NCBI GenBank assembly: GCA_008921705.1
Contig: VFFE01007638.1
Coordinates: 340,933-404,932 of the forward strand
Direction: 5' to 3'
Length of the DNA: 64,000 nucleotides
Source: Burhinus oedicnemus
Taxonomy: Eukaryota > Chordata > Aves > Charadriiformes > Burhinidae
Positions 1 to 10,860 of this stretch are shown in pieces (positions within the stretch are counted from its first letter, which is position 1; each line of letters starts with the position of its first letter). A program made the translations under genes and the position numbers. The notes under the pieces were generated by a model. That model worked only from the letters and a program-made list of their open reading frames with translations, was not told the DNA's origin and made no database searches.

Positions 1-275
1 GACTAAACAACCCCAGCTCCTTCAGCTGCACCTCATAAGTCTTGTGCTCTAGACCCCTCACCAGCTTTGCTGCCCTTCTCTGGACTTGCTCCAGAATCTC
101 AATGTCTTTCTTGTAGTGAAAGGCCCAAAACTGAACACAGTATTTGAGGTGGGGCCTCACCAGAGCTGAGTACAGGGGGAAGATCACTTCCTAGTCCTGC
201 TGGCCACATTACTCCTGATACAGGCCAGGATGCTGTTGGCTTTCTTGGCCACCTGGGCACACTCCTGGCTCATAT

Positions 276-620
276 TCAGACGGCTGTTGACCGACACCCC
301 CAAGGTCCTTTTCTGCAGGGCAGCTTTCCAGCCACTCTTCCCCAAGCCTGTACCGCTGCATGGGGTTGTTGTGACCCAAGTGCAGCACCTGGTACTTGGC
401 CTTCATGAACTTCATGGGTCTCGGCCCATTGATCCAGCCTGTCAAGATCCCTCTGTAGAGCCCTCCTACCCTCAATCAGATCAACACTCCCGCCCAACTT
501 GGTGTCTTCTGCAAACTTGATGAGGGTGCACTCGATCCCCTTGTCCTGGTCATTGATAAAGATATTAAGGAAAACAGGCCCCAGTACTAAGCCCTGGGGA
601 TACCACTTGTGACCGGCCAC
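276..620 (-). pseudogene. CR1 ORF2 reverse transcriptase fragment (catalytic motif C, mutated)
   Basis: A 114-codon open stretch of the same CR1. It begins at the PQG.VLGP block and runs through [12 protein letters not shown] to [10 protein letters not shown]1 enzymes normally read FADD here; the second catalytic Asp pair is FAED, so one metal-binding aspartate is replaced by glutamate. After DRLDQWAE the frame slips and the true continuation (the [19 protein letters not shown] region) is in another frame at about 209-420. This shows neutral decay. Confidence 0.85.
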
Positions 621-786
621 CAGATGGATTTAACTCCATTCACCACAACTCTTTGGGCCCAGCCTTCCAGGCAGTTTTTCACCCAGTAAAGCATACATCC
701 ATCCAAGCCAGGAGCAGCCAGTTTCTTCAGGAGAATGCTGTGGGAAACTGTGTCAAAGGCTTTACTAAAGTCCAGGTAAACAACAT

Positions 787-1209
787 TTACAGCCTTTCCC
801 TCAAGCTGGTCACCTTGTCATAGAAGGAGATCAGATTAGTCAAGCAAGTCCTGCCTTTCATGAACCCATGCTGGCTGGGCCTGATCACCTGGTTGTCCTG
901 CATGCGCCGAATAATGGCACTCAGGTTGATCTGCTCCATAACCTTCCCCAGCACCGAGGTCAGACTGACAGGCCTGTAGTTCCCTGGATCCTCCTTCCTG
1001 CCCTTGTTGTGGATAGGCATCATGTTTGCTAATGTCCAGTCAACTGGGACCTCCCCGGTTAGCCAGGACTGCTGATAAATGATGGAAAGTGGTTTGTTGA
1101 GCACTTCCGACAGCTCCCTCAGTACCCTCAGGTGGATCCCATCTGGCCCCATAGACTTGTGTATGTCCAAATGCTGTAGCAGGTCCCTCACCATTTGCCC
1201 TTGTATCAC
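787..1209 (-). pseudogene. CR1 ORF2 reverse transcriptase fragment (fingers/palm)
   Basis: A 140-codon open stretch inside the CR1 copy. It carries the RT N-terminal region: GPDGIHLRVLRELSEVL, then DPGNYRPVSLTSVLGKVME and the QHGF.KGRTCLTNLISFYD block, all hallmarks of CR1-clade reverse transcriptases. The frame is lost just before motif A, whose residues (YLDFSKAFDTV) continue in another frame at roughly 735-775. The first Met is not a real start; the original ORF2 began far upstream. A dead fragment of a LINE polyprotein. Confidence 0.9.
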
Positions 1210-1370
1210 GGTTGCTTCGTTCTACTCCCTGCCCCTGTCTACTAGCTCAGGGGGCTGGCTACTCAGGGAACAACTGGTCCTCCTACTAAAGAATGAGGCA
1301 AAGAAGGCGTTAAGTACCTCAGCCTTTTCTTCATCTTTTGTCACTATGTTTCCACTCCCATCAGTAAGAT

Positions 1371-1520
1371 ATGAACAACTTAGGAGTGGAAAGCAATTAT
1401 TTGTTGGCTAATATATGTGGTAGATAGCTGCAACCAATAAGCTAGCATACAAAGCATTAATATGCTTGCCATCCCAAATTCTGATCCCTGATGAGTCTCA
1501 GTTGGCTGGGCAGTTAGTAG
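1371..1520. other. Short unique spacer between two CR1 pieces
   Basis: About 150 bases of AT-rich DNA between the truncated 5' end of one minus-strand CR1 and the 3' tip of another. I see no repeat or coding signal in it. Confidence 0.5.
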
Positions 1521-1727
1521 TCATAGAATCATAGATTCATAGAGTATCTCAAGTTGGAAGGGACCCATAAGGATCATCAAGTCCAACTCCCTGCTCCTGC
1601 AGGACTACCTCAAACTAAATCATACGACAAAGAATGTTGTCCAGACGGTCCTTGAACTCTGACAGGCATGGTGCCGTGACCACGTCCCTAGGGAGCCTGT
1701 TCCAGTGACCAAGCACCTTCTCAGTGA
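1521..1727 (-). mobile_element. CR1 3'-end fragment
   Basis: Starts with the inverted CR1 3' octamer array (TCATAGAATCATAGATTCATAG), followed by the typical TTGGAAGGGACCCATAAGG block and the GGGAGCCTGTTCCAGTGACC block of the ORF2 end/3' UTR. It is closely similar in layout to the 3' end of the copy at 61743-62821, so probably the same subfamily. Truncated after about 207 bases, where a small hexamer repeat (AGACTT) begins. Confidence 0.93.
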
Positions 1728-1746
1728 CTTAGACTTAGACTTAGAA
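1728..1746. repeat. AGACTT hexamer repeat at CR1 truncation point
   Basis: CTTAGACTTAGACTTAGAA: about three partial copies of a hexamer exactly where the CR1 homology stops. It may be filler or slippage from the 5' junction of the insertion. Confidence 0.6.
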
Positions 1747-4700
1747 TTTCAAGCATCCAAATTCGAAAGGTAAGTCTATAGTCATAACATTGGCTTTAAT
1801 GTCTTGACAGGAAGGAAATAATAGGATTTGACTTCTTTTTTTCATTCTGCTGAAATGTACTTGTTCATCTTTTCTTTGTAATGTACAAAAGCCAGTACCC
1901 ATTTTAAAATATAATAAATAGTGTTTAAATGATGAGTAATAAGATTAATGCAGGAGCTTGGTTTTGATTTGTGGAGGAACAGGACCGAGATAGGGCAGGG
2001 GGAGCGTGTCTTGGTAAATCAGTCATGGGACACGTCATGAACCGAGGTGGGTAAAATGTTACATTATTTATTTTCTTTACAAAAAGACATCGATTCATGA
2101 ATGTTATACTAATAGAATACTAATTGTATATTGCTTTTAATGACATCAGCTTATAAATATATATCAAAACACTTCATGAAAGTAATCAGAATCTGTAAAA
2201 CCACTTTACAGATGGAAAAACTAGGACACAAAGGACTGAAATCACTTGACAAAGGGAGCATCCAGCAACACCGTCATATTGACCTTAAGTCTCAAAAATC
2301 CCACAGAAGTATTCCTTACCCAGTACTCAGGTGGGGAAAAGCCTCCATCTTCGAACAGGCTGATCCTTGCTGTTGCTGATTCTTTTTCAGGATTTTATAC
2401 CTTTTCATGTCAGCATTTTTCATGCTGAATCTCCAACCTACTGGTTATCATTGTCTCAACACCTACACTTCTTTCTTTCCCCTATCCCCCCATTTTTTTA
2501 ATCTTCCATGGCTTTAGACCAATTACTTTCTTACACTTAAAATAATGTTCTCAGCAAAACTGTGCCAGTCACACAGCCGTGCTGCAGAAAACTAAGCCTT
2601 AGACCACAAACAACTAAACCCATTGGTCGAGGGTTACACTAGTGTACTGTAATTTGTTGTGTGTACATTTGCATATGAAGTATCGATTTTATTGTATTAA
2701 AAATTTCAATAATTGTCAGTGAAAATAATTAGAACATTTAGAGATAACACATGCTCAAGTCTAATAAAATATGTGGATTTCAAGCTCAGTATCTTAAATG
2801 TCTTCACAAATTTCTGAAAACTTGATTTCTTAACATTCGTATAATTTCTAATTTTTAGAGAGAAATAACTCATTTTCCAAAACAAAAAAAATGAAACAAC
2901 TTCTTCAATGTCAAATATAATTTTTTGATTTGTGAATATTTACCTTAGTACTTTTAAAGATAGCTGCCCACTGATATTCCCAAGACACTGCCAGGGAACT
3001 TAAGAACTACAGGTGCTCTGACTCACAAAGCACCTGACACTTAATCATAAACTAGATCTCTTTGTTAAGTAGGCTGTATGTCACTGTTGAATAATATTTA
3101 TTTAGTAAAATGTACATCAAAATCAAATTTGAATTTCAGATATACTTTAACTTTGTTGAACACCACTTATCTCTTGGCAATAGAAAAATGTATTCCCATT
3201 AATTGGAATTTATGGGAAATACTGTCCTGATTAAATGTAAATTAGTATTCATTAACATTTGGCAGTAAACATTTCTTGAAAACACCCCAATATAGCATTC
3301 ATTTTTATTCACATAAATGGCATGGAAAGTAATAATATGTTGCATTTGCTTCATGTTTTCCATTTCAAACAATTGAAAAGCAAGGAAGTGAAGACCCAGA
3401 AAAAAAATTTTACAGGCCTTAGTACTATGACACTTATGTTGGGTATCCAGGTTGAATATTTAATTTTTAAGGTTAAATTAGCATCTTAATTACATTTATA
3501 GTATATCACATGGTTGAAAATAAGGACTCCCACCTATGTGATGGCCAGAAAACCTGAAGACAACAGAAATATAAAATAACAACTAAGAAGAAAAGGATTT
3601 CACTGAACGTGTCATCTACAGAAGTTGAGATAGATAAAGATAGACATGAGTTAGGCATCTTCATGAAAGACAGTTTCAGAGCTGAAAGCCCCCTCATGAG
3701 GTTTTGACCAAATTACAATGGACTTTATGGTATGACCTTTCTTTTTTTTTTAAAAAAAAGAATTGGTCATAAAGTATCTGAGACATTTCTGTTGATAAGA
3801 ACGCAAATGCAGAACTCAATTTGATGGCATATGCTGAAAAACATAAAAAGCCATTATTAACATGGAAGTTCAGGTCTTTTTCTAATTAATTTCTGGATTT
3901 TTCCATGTAATTCATTTTTTTAATTTGTTTTTTCTATTCTTTGAACAAATGTAAGCTAGAGTGTTGAACAAGGCACTTCTGCAAGGAAATGAGTTAATTT
4001 GTGAAGCATTGCCTACTTAGGAGTTCCAGTCACTGCCACCATTCACACACTCATCCATGTCTCCATCAGTGGACTGTAGAGTGCCACTGAGACTATAACT
4101 TTCATGGCATCTTGAAAAGAGAAGGGACCGTCTCAAAGATACCTTTGGAAATGGTCTCTCAGTGTCAGAGTTGCTGAAATATGACAATTTTAATGAATGT
4201 GACTCACGCTTACTAGGAAAAAGAAACCAGTAATGGATAGCTGAGTGCTTTGCCTATACATTTAAAACTGATATTCATTATATTAAAACTATACCAGATT
4301 ATAGGGTTTTTTTGGGGGTACGGACTCTATATGTCTTAACCAGTATTTTTTATTTAAATCTGCCTGCGTACTATCCCTTCCTTCTTTATCTCTTAAAATA
4401 ATTAGATATTATCCTATAATTTGATTACGTAGCAGGCTTTTTGTCCTCTGTCCTGTACTGTATGAAATCAGCAATAGTCCATCTTCCATGTTTTGAAATA
4501 TTTTCTTTCTTTATTGAATCTACTAAAGTGCTGCAGGACCAAATTCTTCATCAGACTTCGTAATATTACAAATGGTTGGTAAAGCCAAGATGGGAACTTT
4601 CATTTTTTTAAATCCATGTTTAATTGTTTCTAATCAAGAAAAGAAATTATCATTAATGGGGTAGACTTCTATTGCTTCCTTCTGAAAGTTTCTGTTCTTC

Positions 4701-6679
4701 CTTCTCTGCATTCATCATATTTTGCTCCCTAAATTTCATGTCTTCTGTGGAGCTAGATGTAGGATTCTAAGGTAAATGAGGTGAAAATGTTTTAAATTAG
4801 TAAAAAGTTATGACACAAGCATTTTGCACAGAAAGTATATGATTTAGAGAAGGAGGGAGAGAAAGTATGCAGAATATTTTTAGGCTTGTTGAAGTTTACT
4901 TGATAATAAAGTTGAAGGTAATAAATACTTAGACTTGAAGCAATAGATTCCACAACAGCACTTGATTCTCAGATCAATAAATTGCATTTTTTGCAGTTTA
5001 TGCTGTAGTTTTTTCAAGGTAGGCATTGAATATTGAAACTTCTCCAAGTAGATCATCAAGACACCATGAAAAAAAACAGAATAAGAAATTTAATGAATAC
5101 TTTTGAACAGAATTTCTGTCTTCTTACTACAGTATATTTTATGTATTTATGTTTTATAGCCTTTGTGCTGGTATCATTTAAGAGAGTTGCGGTTCTGCAA
5201 TGTTGTGTATGTGTATACATGCATTACCAAATATTAAAGTGACTAAATGCCATTTAAGCACAATAAATTCAAGATAGTATTATTCCTCAGGTACTAGAAA
5301 TTAATTGTCTCAGATCTTAGTAAAAATTTTTTCTAGTAATTTAATCTATCCCATGTGCATGCACAGTCTTTTTTGATATCCTTATGCTTGTTTCACATCT
5401 CCATCTGTTTGGAAGTCAAAGAAAGAAGCATTCTGATACCATTAGAAGAACAAAGTGTTAATTTTGCTTGAAGAAATCCTAAATCACGAATCATAGTAAT
5501 TTTTAAAAATAATTTAAGAAAAGTCTTTCTCTGTCCTCTCTGGATCAATAAACATTGATATCACTCTTCCAGTGTGTGCCTTTTTCTTATTTAGAATTAC
5601 ATCAGCAGCTAAAAACCTGAAATCTGAGTTGCATGAATTGCATGGCAAGGTTTGTGTCAAAATGTTATGCTTGTTAGAAGTGATGGCCAGATGGGGATGC
5701 TGTCAGGAACAAGACCTTATCTGGAGCTCCTATTAATTTGACTGTCCAGGTGTGCTCCTGTTAGCCAGGGAGAGAACCCTGCCCAATTCATCCTGTCTGG
5801 AGGATTCACTCCTGTGTTATGCTCAGAGCAACAGGCTTTGTCTACTGTCCAGATTTAGGCTACAGCGTTCAAGTGCGGAGCTGCCCAGCAGGTACACCCA
5901 GACAGCAGCAATTTCAAAATTAGCATACCTTATTACTGCTCTTCCTTTATCTTGAGTCTCATTTTTGCCACCATTGTACCTTCCTTTCTATGCCCCAATC
6001 TCCTCCCAGCTGTCCTCAATTAATTTTTCCCTATAGGTCCCAGTTTTGCTACATCCTTCTCCAAATTGGTATTTCTGTTACCATTACTTAGGTAACCTCG
6101 GTCTTGTAGGTTATTGTTGATGTGGTTACTTTAGCACTGCTAGCCTGCAAGATACTACCATCATGAAGGTCCCCACCACTCCCTCCAATTACCTGTGAAG
6201 TTCAGTCATTTCTCAGGTAGCTCTGCATTAATCACTTGTGCACCCCTGCCATACCTCATGGTGCTCTCTCTAATTCATGTCAGCTGTTATCTATTACATC
6301 TAAAAGTTTCCCATGTCGTGTCATGTCCTGCTCAGTTAACGTAATCTCAGGGCAAGGTCCAGACATTAGCCTAGTCATGGTCTTGCAACCCTAACAAGAT
6401 TCCACCTTATATGTAATTTCACAACTATTTAAAGCAAATTTTCAGGCCTATGGACATTTCTTTTAAGCATAGACTTTTTATTGTATTTTCAACACAGGTA
6501 ACTAGGAGGACCAAAATGCCAATGATGACAGGTTGATTATAACAGAAATAATAGTAAGTGCCCATCACTTTTGTGCCCTTCTTCCTAACATATCTGTAGT
6601 CAGCTAACTTTTCCAGTAACACCACTAATAGTATTTGACATTTGAGAGACTTCAAATAACTCTAACAACCTTCTGGGTT
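1747..6679. other. AT-rich DNA without a recognisable gene
   Basis: Nearly 5 kb with stops in all frames, many poly-A/T runs and no ORF with family motifs. It contains a hairpin at 3722-3775. The part from about 5690 to 6340 is a little richer in G+C than its surroundings and holds a 67-codon open frame (5752-5955), but nothing in it is recognisable. Confidence 0.6.
3722..3775. repeat. Imperfect inverted repeat (hairpin) with T/A core
   Basis: Left arm ACTTTATGGTATGACC followed by a TTTC and T-run; right arm an A-run, then GAATTGGTCATAAAGT. TATGACC (3731-3737) pairs with GGTCATA (3765-3771), and ACTTTAT pairs with ATAAAGT once a five-base gap in the right arm is allowed. Core is T10/A8. Too small and lacking flanking duplications to name as a transposon. 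Confidence 0.6.
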
Positions 6680-7026
6680 TGATTCTAAATATCTAAAGGG
6701 TGGGTGTCTAGAGGATGGGGCCAGGCTTTTTTCAGTGGTGCCCAGTGGCAAGGGGCAATAGGCACAAACTGGAACACAGGAAATTCTGTCTGAACATAAG
6801 GAAAAACTTTTAGTTTGAGGGTGACAGAGCACTGGAACAGGCTGCCTAAAGAAGCTGTGGTTCATAACCCGCCTGGACGCCATCCTGTCCAACCTGCTAT
6901 AGGTGAACCTGCTCTGGCAGGGTGGTTGGACTCGATGATATCCAAAGGTCCCTTTCAACCCCTACCATTCTGTGATTCTGTGACTCTGCGATTCTGTGAC
7001 TCTGCGATTCCATGATGCTGTGATTC
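6680..7026 (+). mobile_element. CR1 3'-end fragment, plus strand
   Basis: Plus-strand CR1 covering the end of ORF2 and the 3' UTR. Seen: TATCTAAAGGGTGGGTGTC, CAGTGGTGCCCAGTG, GGCACAAACTGGAACACAGG, the coding remnant VTEHWNRLPKEAV, then GGTTGGACTCGATGATATCC and the octamer tail. Relative to the usual CR1 layout, about 20 bases (the short block coding for the residues before the NPPG-type region) are missing between GCTGTGG and TTCATAACCCGCC. 5'-truncated at about 6680. Confidence 0.95.
6967..7026 (+). repeat. Expanded CR1 3' octamer tail
   Basis: About seven variants of the CR1 terminal octamer ATTCTGTG follow one another, including a duplicated 16-mer TCTGTGACTCTGCGAT. CR1 copies usually end in two to four octamers, so this tail is long and has evolved like a microsatellite. 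Confidence 0.85.
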
Positions 7027-9983
7027 CTCTTCTCAAATGCCCTAAATAAAAGGTTTACTTCTGTGTTGTTGTCATACCTAGTGCATCTTTGTTATAAGCA
7101 CCCATGATTTACTTTGACATCATCTTCTCGCTGAAATTTATCCGTACTGTAAAAACATACTTTAAACCCTCTCTTATTAGAAAAAATTGACTCCTGTGTT
7201 CAGGTGTTGTTAGACTTTTACATTCCATTTAAATGATCCTTATAAAGTTTAATTGGGTAAGAAAAAAATGTTAGTTACAAAGCTGTGTCTGGCAATTTTG
7301 CAGTCCATTATATTTGTATTTTCTGTGTGAAGATTTGCCATCAAGTAGGAGAATAGAAGATTTTAGCTAAATAAAAAGTCTACATTTGTGAACACTACAA
7401 ACAGAATAAAAGATTTCATTATGTTAAAATGTTATGAAGACCAAACTTGTGATTTAAAAAGTAAATTTAAAAGTGCACTCAAAGACAATTCCAGTTTCAT
7501 AGGTATTGATTATTCCTTCTGTGTTCTCCATTTTAACTATACAGAAAATTACCACAAATTGCTGGAGTTTTACTCTGAGAACTTAAAATCAATATCTCTA
7601 TTTTAACTACATAGTACATTTTAACATTTATTTCTGAAACAAAACATAGCTGAAACATACTTGATAATTTGATTATTATAGATTTGTACATTAAACTCCA
7701 AAATTTATTTGTATGTTTTAAAAGTGTGGATGTAGCACATCAGTGGATCTGTTTTTTTGTCCACATATTGTCCAGAACTTGATCCTCCTGTGAATGTGCC
7801 TCACAGTTAAAGTCTTTAGGCTTGCTGCTCATATATCGACCAAATGCACAGACTATGCTCTCTAGTTCATGTGTACTGTCTTCAGATCCCTTTTCAAATG
7901 TAGTTTAGGTAGTAAGACACATTTTTAAGGATAGTTCTGTAGCCAGAAGAATGAATTTGGTAAGAACATAGGATAAGGTAGCTGTAGCGTCGCAGAAGGT
8001 GGGAATTAGCTCCAGACTGCACACACTAAAATTTGCACACACTTAGATATTAGAGGTGGTTTTGAAAGCTAAATACTGTAGTTTACGTTAAGTCAATAGT
8101 AAGATTGGGCACCATCCAGTTGCCTTGACATGCAAAGAGATATGACAGATATGACACAGTCCTTGTGCCCTTCCCAAGTGACAGCTGCATAAAATACCTA
8201 AAGATGCTTGTCTTCTACTGATGGCTATTTTTTGATACTTGATGTACTTCATTAGCTATTGCCTATTTGTTAGGAATTTTTAATGCACTATGTTACGTTA
8301 TTCTCGCTATAGTGTATTCAAGTCCTGTAGAAGTCTCCGATTTGCCTGTGCATTCTGTTTATGTGTTTACACAACATAAATTCTTAAATATGTTAGCTCT
8401 CATAACTGAACTAAGTGTAGTCTGTGGACAGAAATGTGATGTCTGAGTCTTTATGCATTTGAAAGTTGAATGACACCACAGTCACTACATTCCCTTGTCA
8501 GTACTTCTTTACCTGTAATTTAACTAATCTGTATGTTTAGATTTCTATAGGTGCTAGAAAGAATACCTAGCCAAACAAGTTAGATAAACTTACTTTAAAA
8601 TTCAGTGAAGTTAATGTCCAGCATAAGCTGTTGAAGCAAAGCCTAACATCCTTAGGCTGCCATGTCATATAATTCCTCCTTGACAGAAATGTAACAGGGT
8701 GGATAGAAATCTAACTTGTTAATGTGCCCTGCAGAGCATCCTGTATGGACTAGTTTTGGCCAAGTGAAATTGAGAATTAAAAGCCTTATAAGTTTGAAAG
8801 CCAGCGATGCTACAGAAAGAATAATATAAATGATGAGCTGGAAAATGGTTAAGAAGTTAAATTTAAAAACAAAAACAAAAAACCCCAAACCTACACTTGA
8901 TTTAACATTTGGCAATGGTTTTGTTCCTTCTGTTATTCTAAAGGTTCTTTTTGATCTTCATGGGCTTTTAGGAATGGTACCCTGGCAAAGTGATGGAATA
9001 AACTAGAAGAAAAGAGTGTGTCAACAGACTTGAGAGAGAGAAGAAACCTTTTCACGAAAAGTATGTCTTCTGTTAGAGTTGGTCATGAGTTCACTGATGA
9101 AGATTTATAGAATGCTGTTCCTCCCTGCTATTTTAATTTAATTTAAAGAATATGGTTTAACCTGCAAAATTTTCTAGCCAGAAGGTTTCAGAAGTATTTC
9201 TTAGCATTTCTTTTTAATTAAAAACACAGGTAATGGTTTGCAATATGTTAACCTGGCATTTAATAAGATGACCTAGAATCATAAAATGCACCCAATTTTA
9301 TTTTTTTTAAAATGCTTGTTTGAGCTGCCTGAAGAGTTACTCTGTCTATATACAAATTTAAATTAATAATACAAAATATATTATAAGATAATTAATATAT
9401 TTTTCTGTCATAGAAATGTTTCTTATTATGACCATCAAAGATAATTTATCTAGAGTTGTAGTCTAAAGAAGAACTCAGGACTGCCTTCTGAGTTCTCAAA
9501 GCACTCAGACCTCCTCTCATGCGCTCATCCACATAAATCATATTTGTTAGGTCTCTCTTCTCTCTTTTGCCAGAATGCTTGAATAGATTAGGAATTATTT
9601 TTGCTTGATTGTTTGTTTCATTTTTTGTTTGTTTGCTTGCTTTTACAGAAGAAAATAAGGCTGTGTACTCCAAAATATGTCAATCCCATTTCATGACATA
9701 AATAGTTTGTGTTAAAAAAAAAATCTCTTCTATTGTAGATTCAAAATTTGTTGTTTGACATAATTGCTTCAGATATAAGTTGTTTATGAATAGCTCATTT
9801 TGAAACAATTAAAAATACTATTCGCAAAGCATTGCTATAATAAAGATGTTTCTACTATGATTAACATAGTCCATTAATAGATAGAAACAAACAGTGTGTC
9901 TGAAATTAATATGGGATTAGATCTGGAAAGAAATTTAGACACTGCAGCATATAATTGCAATACCTCATTTTTAAGTTCAGTTT
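7027..9983. other. AT-rich DNA without a recognisable gene
   Basis: About 3 kb of unique-looking AT-rich sequence. The open frames (for example 7388-7606 plus and 8652-8915 minus) are rich in Asn, Ile, Phe and Lys as expected from base composition, and I recognise no domain or RNA gene. Confidence 0.55.
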
Positions 9984-10860
9984 TCATAGAATAGGAAAGG
10001 AAGGAAACTTTAAAGGTCATCTAGTCCAACACCCTTGCAATGAACAGGGATATCTTCCACTAGATCAGGTTGCTCAGAGCCCCATCCAGTCTGACCTTGA
10101 ATGTTTCCAGGGATAGGGCATCTACCACCTCTCTGAACAACCTGCTCCAGTGCCTCACCACACTCACAGTAAAGAATTTCTTCCTAATATCTAATTTAAA
10201 TCTACCCTCTTCCAGTTTAAAACCATTGCTCCTCATCCTATTGCTACACTCCCTGATAAAGAGTCCCTCCCTGTCTTTTCTGTAGGCCCCCTTTAGGTAC
10301 TGGAAGGCTGCTATAAGGTCTCCTCAGAGCCTTCTCTTCTCCAGGCTCAACAATACCAACTCTCTCAGCCTGTCCTCACCAGGACAGGTGCTCCAGCCTT
10401 CTGATCATCTTCATAGCCCTCCTCTGGACTCACTCCAGCAGGTCCATGTCCTTCTTATGCTGGGGGCTCCAGAGCTGGACACAGTACTCCAGATGGGGTC
10501 TCACGAGAGCGGAGTAGAGGGGCAGAATCACCTCCCTCGATCTGCTGGCCGGGCTTCTTTTGATACAGCCCAGGATGTGGTTGGCTTTCTGGGCTGTGAT
10601 AGCACATTAATGGCTCATGTCCAGCTTTTCATCCACCAGTACCCCCAAGTCCCTCTCCTCACGGCTGCTCTCAATCCGTTCATCCCTCAGCCTTTATTGA
10701 TACCAGGGGTTGACACGACCCAGGTGCAGGAGCCTGCACTTGACCTTGTTGAACCTTATGAGGTTCATAAGGGCCCACTTCTCAAGCTTGTCCGGGTCCC
10801 TCTGGGTGACATCCCTTCCCTCAGGTGTGTCAACCGCACCACACAGCTTGGTGTTGTCAG
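9984..10860 (-). mobile_element. CR1 LINE, truncated within RT motif C
   Basis: Minus-strand CR1 beginning with a single inverted octamer (TCATAGAAT) at its 3' end and extending upstream through the standard blocks: GGTCATCTAGTCCAACACC, CTGGACTCACTCCAGCAGG, CTCCAGAGCTGGACACAGTACTCC, and CAGGTGCAGGAGCCTGCACTTG. The last CR1-like bases (GCTTGGTGTTGTCAG, read in reverse) encode the D-N-T-K-L remnant of the FADDTKL catalytic motif, so the copy is cut inside motif C. The 173-codon plus-strand ORF at 10388-10909 is only the antisense shadow of this element. Subfamily differs from the 1-1370 copy. Confidence 0.95.

Larger units (their letters stand above)
1..1370 (-). mobile_element. CR1 LINE, 5'-truncated, 3' end beyond window
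   Basis: On the minus strand this segment encodes recognisable pieces of CR1 ORF2, a non-LTR retrotransposon polyprotein (endonuclease plus reverse transcriptase). Seen: near 1365-1300 the stretch IVTKDEEKAEVLNAFF just upstream of the RT; then NYRPVSL, QHGF.KGRTCLTNL, YLDFSKAFDTV (RT motif A) and KFAEDTKL (RT motif C), ending with the [15 protein letters not shown] C-terminal region at the window edge. The element starts abruptly about 1370 (5' truncation, normal for CR1) and its 3' UTR lies left of base 1. Same subfamily look as the copy at 51456-52441. Several frameshifts; not functional. Confidence 0.95.

Noticed and set aside
230..520. Plus-strand 96-codon ORF
   Set aside because: Antisense of CR1 ORF2 at 1-1370.
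1079..1411. Plus-strand 110-codon ORF
   Set aside because: Antisense of the CR1 reverse transcriptase region, extending slightly into unique DNA.
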